From NCBI GenBank assembly GCA_964592645.1, contig CAZQFV010000033.1, positions 1-33,575 of the forward strand: a stretch of 33,575 nucleotides of DNA, given 5' to 3'. Of the stretch, positions 30,964 through 33,575 are shown one piece after another; within the stretch, counting starts at the first letter, position 1, and every line of letters begins with the position of its first letter. Both the position numbers and the translations under genes were made by a program. The notes below the pieces were generated by a model. It was not told the DNA's origin. It searched no databases and was given only the letters and a program-made list of their open reading frames with translations. The stretch is from CAZQFV01 sp964592645 (GTDB lineage: Bacteria > Chloroflexota > Chloroflexia > DTKN01).

Positions 30964-32822
30964 CGGCGGTCGGGAAGTGCCGGTGGGAAACGGTGCGGCG
31001 GAGTGACGGCGCTCCCCCCGTCCAGCCGGTACACCTGCAGCCCGGCCCGGGCCAGGTTCTGCGGCAGGTCGCGCGGAACCTGGCGGTTCTTTTCCTTCTC
31101 CCGCTCCGGCAGGGCCTCCCAATCCACCAGGTCCGCGTGGACCCTGGCCTGGAGGTCGGTCGCCGCTCCGTAGGTCCAGCCGGCCCGGCGCTTCCGCTCG
31201 CACCAGCGCTCATGCTCCATACGGGCCATGCGCTCGACCTCTTCCGGCGGGAATCGGTAGGCCCCGGCGTCCCAGTCGGTCAGCGGGGCGACGCCGTAGC
31301 CCAGCTCTCGGAGCAGCCGGCCGATACGGTCGGCCTGGGCGCGGTTCTCCTCCCGCACTTCCTCCGGCAGATTGTCCCATTCGACGAGCGGCTGGTCGGC
31401 AGGCAGGCAGCTCTCGGCGTCGTGGGGAAGGGGCGAGCCGGACGCGCCTCGGCCGGCCTGTTCCCGGCACAGGCGCAGGTAGCCGGCGTGCAGGGCCCGG
31501 GCCATCGTCTCGTGCGTGCCGGCCAGCACCGTCTCGGGGGTCAGGGTGTGGTCCAGCAGCCCAAAGGCGTGCAGATTGGCAAAGGGATCGTCGGGGCCCT
31601 GGCCCTGCAGGAGGGCGGCCAGGCCGGACTCCTCGACCGTGCGCAGCACCAGCGGCAGGTCGGACCGCCGGGCGCGGTGGAGCAGGATCAGGGCCGCCTG
31701 GAGGTTCAGGGCATCGTCATCGATGCAGAAGTAGGCCGTGTCCACGGCCAGGGCGCCCTGCTCGTCGTAGAGGAAGGCGGCGCGGTAGAAATCGGAGGAA
31801 TGCAGGTCCACCTCGACGGGGAAGAAGAGGCAGGTGTCGGCCAGTTGGGGATACCGAGCGTGCAGGGCGTCGAGCTTGCTGTGCGCGGCCCGGTCGACGA
31901 TGGTGATGCGCAGGGGTTGGCCGGTGCCCCGGCCCCACCACTGGCGCGCCGCCTGGGTGACCAGCGTCTGCCCCAGGTAGCCCAGGCCGACCACCAGGAT
32001 GTGGGGAGGGCGGTCTTGCCTATGGGCCGCCCACGGGGGATATTGCTCCAGCAACAGGCTGGCCCCCCGGTCGAAGACGTTGAGGATCTCGAGCCGGAAG
32101 GCCGGCCCCTCCAGCGAGATCTCGCGGGTCCGCAGCAGTTCGCACAGGCGCGGGTCGACTACGTGCAGGATCGCCGTCAGGGGGCTATGCATGCGGTCGC
32201 GCACGACCTCCCGGGCCCGCAGGGCGATCTCGGCGTTGACGCCGTCGTCGCCGCAGACCGCGATGAGGTACCGGGCCCGCTCCAGCCGGGCCTGGCGGAG
32301 CAGGTGGGGGTCGGTGGCATCGCCCAGGAGGACGATCTGGCCCCGTTGCCGGCACAGTTCGAGCGCGTCGTTCTCATCGTCGCGCTCCAGCAAGACGACG
32401 GGGGTGCCCCGGAGGGCAAAGCCGTCGGCCAGGCGCCGGCCCATGCGCCCCAGCCCACAGATGACGATGTGGTCGCGGATGCGCCACAGGCGCAGGAGCT
32501 GCAGCTGGTCGCGAAAGATGTGCAGGATGGCGCGGACGGCGGTGTAGGCGGCCACGGCCGGGATCAGCAGCCGGGCCACCTCGAGCTCCCAAGGGACCGG
32601 CGGGGGGACGGCGCCCGAGTTCATGGGGATGAGCTGCAGGACGAGGTAAAAGATGTCCCCCGGCGTGAGGTCCGCGCCCCGCGCCGCGGCATAGCGGGCG
32701 AAGCCGACATACCCCAGGGCCAACGCGGCCAGCCAGACCGCGCCGAGGAGGAACCACTGCCACTCGCGCAGCCATCCACGCCAGCGGCCCTTCGGCGCGG
32801 CCTTGTCTGCTACAGGACCCAT
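30960..32822 (-). CDS. Two-helix membrane protein with tandem RCK/TrkA-N domains and C-terminal RyR domain
   Basis: 620 aa. Two membrane helices (about 22-45 and 82-104) flank a short segment DIFYLVLQLIPMNSGAV where a K+ channel pore would lie, but no TVGYG-type filter is present. A TrkA-N/RCK Rossmann domain starts at about 117 (HIVICGLGRMGRRLADGF) and has the acidic end of strand 2 (VVLLERDDEN). A second Rossmann domain starts at about 274 (HILVVGLGYLGQTLV). Residues about 480-595 are a RyR domain in two halves: DNLPEEVREENRAQADRI, and MARMEHERWCERKRRAGWTYG followed by LVDWEALPEREKEKNR. The layout suggests a ligand-gated ion channel or its sensor; the ligand is unknown. It is coupled to the EamA gene by an ATGA overlap. 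The start is ATG 32822; a longer frame to 32891 lacks an RBS. Confidence 0.85.
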   Translation of the reverse strand: MGPVADKAAPKGRWRGWLREWQWFLLGAVWLAALALGYVGFARYAAARGADLTPGDIFYLVLQLIPMNSGAVPPPVPWELEVARLLIPAVAAYTAVRAILHIFRDQLQLLRLWRIRDHIVICGLGRMGRRLADGFALRGTPVVLLERDDENDALELCRQRGQIVLLGDATDPHLLRQARLERARYLIAVCGDDGVNAEIALRAREVVRDRMHSPLTAILHVVDPRLCELLRTREISLEGPAFRLEILNVFDRGASLLLEQYPPWAAHRQDRPPHILVVGLGYLGQTLVTQAARQWWGRGTGQPLRITIVDRAAHSKLDALHARYPQLADTCLFFPVEVDLHSSDFYRAAFLYDEQGALAVDTAYFCIDDDALNLQAALILLHRARRSDLPLVLRTVEESGLAALLQGQGPDDPFANLHAFGLLDHTLTPETVLAGTHETMARALHAGYLRLCREQAGRGASGSPLPHDAESCLPADQPLVEWDNLPEEVREENRAQADRIGRLLRELGYGVAPLTDWDAGAYRFPPEEVERMARMEHERWCERKRRAGWTYGAATDLQARVHADLVDWEALPEREKEKNRQVPRDLPQNLARAGLQVYRLDGGSAVTPPHRFPPALPDRR

Positions 32823-32862
32823 CGTCGCACCCCCAATCGCTGCTGGAATACGGCACACCGAC

Positions 32863-32891
32863 AAATTAGCACAAAGGCCGGCGGCCGTCAA
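32863..32891 (-). promoter_or_regulatory. Possible promoter of the RCK-RyR gene
   Basis: Minus strand TTGACG (32891-32886), 17-nt spacer and a poor -10 (TAATTT, 32868-32863). The -35 is good but the -10 is weak, so this is tentative. Confidence 0.35.
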
Positions 32892-32913
32892 CTGGGCTAT
32901 GTGACCAGGAAAC

Positions 32914-32942
32914 TTGCGCGCAGACTGTTCCTTCGGTATAAT
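32914..32942 (+). promoter_or_regulatory. Promoter of the right-end gene
   Basis: TTGCGC (32914-32919), 17-nt spacer and a perfect TATAAT (32937-32942). The start would be near 32949, about 45 nt before the GTG start. Confidence 0.6.
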
Positions 32943-32993
32943 CAGATAGACGCCAGGACTCGATTATGAAGACAGGAATCATGAGGAGGCGAA

Positions 32994-33551
32994 GTGGCCC
33001 CGCGTAATGCTTTCAAGACGAACTCCAGCTTCTTCCGAATGCTGGCGGTCGGTGCTGTCGGCGCACAGGCGGTTCAGCAATACTTGAACTCGCTTGGTCA
33101 CCACGTTATCGAGCTCGAGCGCGGCTCGCTTTCGACCCGCATCTGGCATGACGTGAAGAGAAAGCGCGTCCGAATCCCCGACCTATGCTGCACTCGATGC
33201 GGAGCGCGAATCGAATCGCGGGCAAAAACGAATGCCGACCTGAGCATGTCGCACTCGCCGAGCGACGCCGAACGTGCCTGGAACTACGGAATGCTGGACT
33301 CGGATTGGATCGCTTTCCCCATCCTTTCGGCGGAAGAAGGCGTCTGGAGTTCTGGAGGCCTCCGCGCACACCATTCACTATGGAGAGAACGCACCCTAAC
33401 GACTTGGAACGTCGAGGGCCGGATAAACTTCTTCACCGTGGCTTCTTTCCGAAGCGTCGCCCCGAAGCAGCTCAAACCAAAGGGAGTAACCGAGGGATCC
33501 GAGATTCAGGTGAAGTGGAAGGGATGGTTCACTGATCGGTTGACACTTTAA
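32994..33551 (+). CDS. Protein of unknown function, lower GC, possibly a truncated nuclease-like N-terminal domain
   Basis: 185 aa, GTG start at 32994 four bases after GAGGAGG. Recognisable text is FKTNSSFFRMLAVGAVGAQAV, then ELERGS, RIPDLCCTRCGARIESRAKT (a CxxC pair with an E-x-R-x-K tail) and MSHSPSDAERAWNYG. The order Glu, Asp, E-x-K-like after a short linker is what a PDDEXK-type nuclease core could look like, but this is inference by eye. From memory, similar N-terminal text occurs in much longer bacterial proteins, so this copy may be cut short at TAA 33549. Its base composition (roughly 55% GC by inspection) is clearly below the window. It has its own promoter and is divergent from the RCK-RyR gene. 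No function is assigned. Confidence 0.65.
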   Translation: MAPRNAFKTNSSFFRMLAVGAVGAQAVQQYLNSLGHHVIELERGSLSTRIWHDVKRKRVRIPDLCCTRCGARIESRAKTNADLSMSHSPSDAERAWNYGMLDSDWIAFPILSAEEGVWSSGGLRAHHSLWRERTLTTWNVEGRINFFTVASFRSVAPKQLKPKGVTEGSEIQVKWKGWFTDRLTL

Positions 33552-33575
33552 CAACCACACACTTGCCAAGGACCC

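Noticed and set aside
30993..32969. 658-codon plus-strand ORF opposite the RCK-RyR gene
   Set aside because: It is antisense to a well-supported gene with conserved RCK and RyR motifs, and its own product has no motif.

Overview
The window is about 33.6 kb of very GC-rich bacterial DNA, densely coded, with short intergenic gaps, many 4-bp ATGA stop/start overlaps, frequent TTG and GTG starts and strong consensus sigma-A promoters. A Tad pilus operon without a visible secretin, RNase Y next to a SpoVS protein, a golvesin-domain M23 protease, and GGCCGGCC-rich sequence with palindromic intergenic repeats together suggest a Chloroflexota bacterium (Anaerolineae-like). This placement is inference; no rRNA or tRNA gene is visible to confirm it.

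Left part (1-6540). A minus-strand Tad/Flp pilus assembly operon runs cpaB-cpaE-cpaF-tadB-tadC and then into a truncated membrane-anchored gene at the left edge. It is preceded by a leader of about 530 nt below a perfect TTGACA-N16-TATAAT promoter. The leader holds a 35-bp imperfect repeat that can form a hairpin with one compensated base pair. A second perfect promoter lies about 340 bp further upstream, and the rest of the gap to 6540 is non-coding and repeat-bearing.

Middle left (6537-16700). Plus-strand genes: a nitronate monooxygenase-family FMN protein, an orphan membrane histidine kinase joined to sufS and an IscU-like scaffold, a HTH-cupin regulator, and an EF-G paralogue. A minus-strand psuG-GNAT pair sits between them. 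Three related inverted-repeat elements lie directly after the stop codons of the nitronate monooxygenase, scaffold and EF-G genes.

Middle right (16712-24420). One minus-strand string starts at a promoter before rny: RNase Y, SpoVS-like protein, PHP phosphoesterase, a PHP-AlbA_2 (Schlafen-like) fusion with degenerate PHP motifs and a duplicated unnamed C-terminal domain, a DEDD exonuclease with TPR tail, and a lipoprotein. Most of these point to nucleic-acid processing, and the fusion protein is the least described item here.

Right part (24431-33575). A minus-strand translation/secretion group runs ffh, rpsP, khpA, rimM and an M23-golvesin protease. Divergent from ffh is a DUF1848 gene. An RCK-RyR membrane protein is coupled to an EamA exporter whose C-terminus is encoded by a short repeat. 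The right end carries a lower-GC gene of unknown function, likely acquired or truncated. Nothing resembling CRISPR, a transposase or a prophage was seen.
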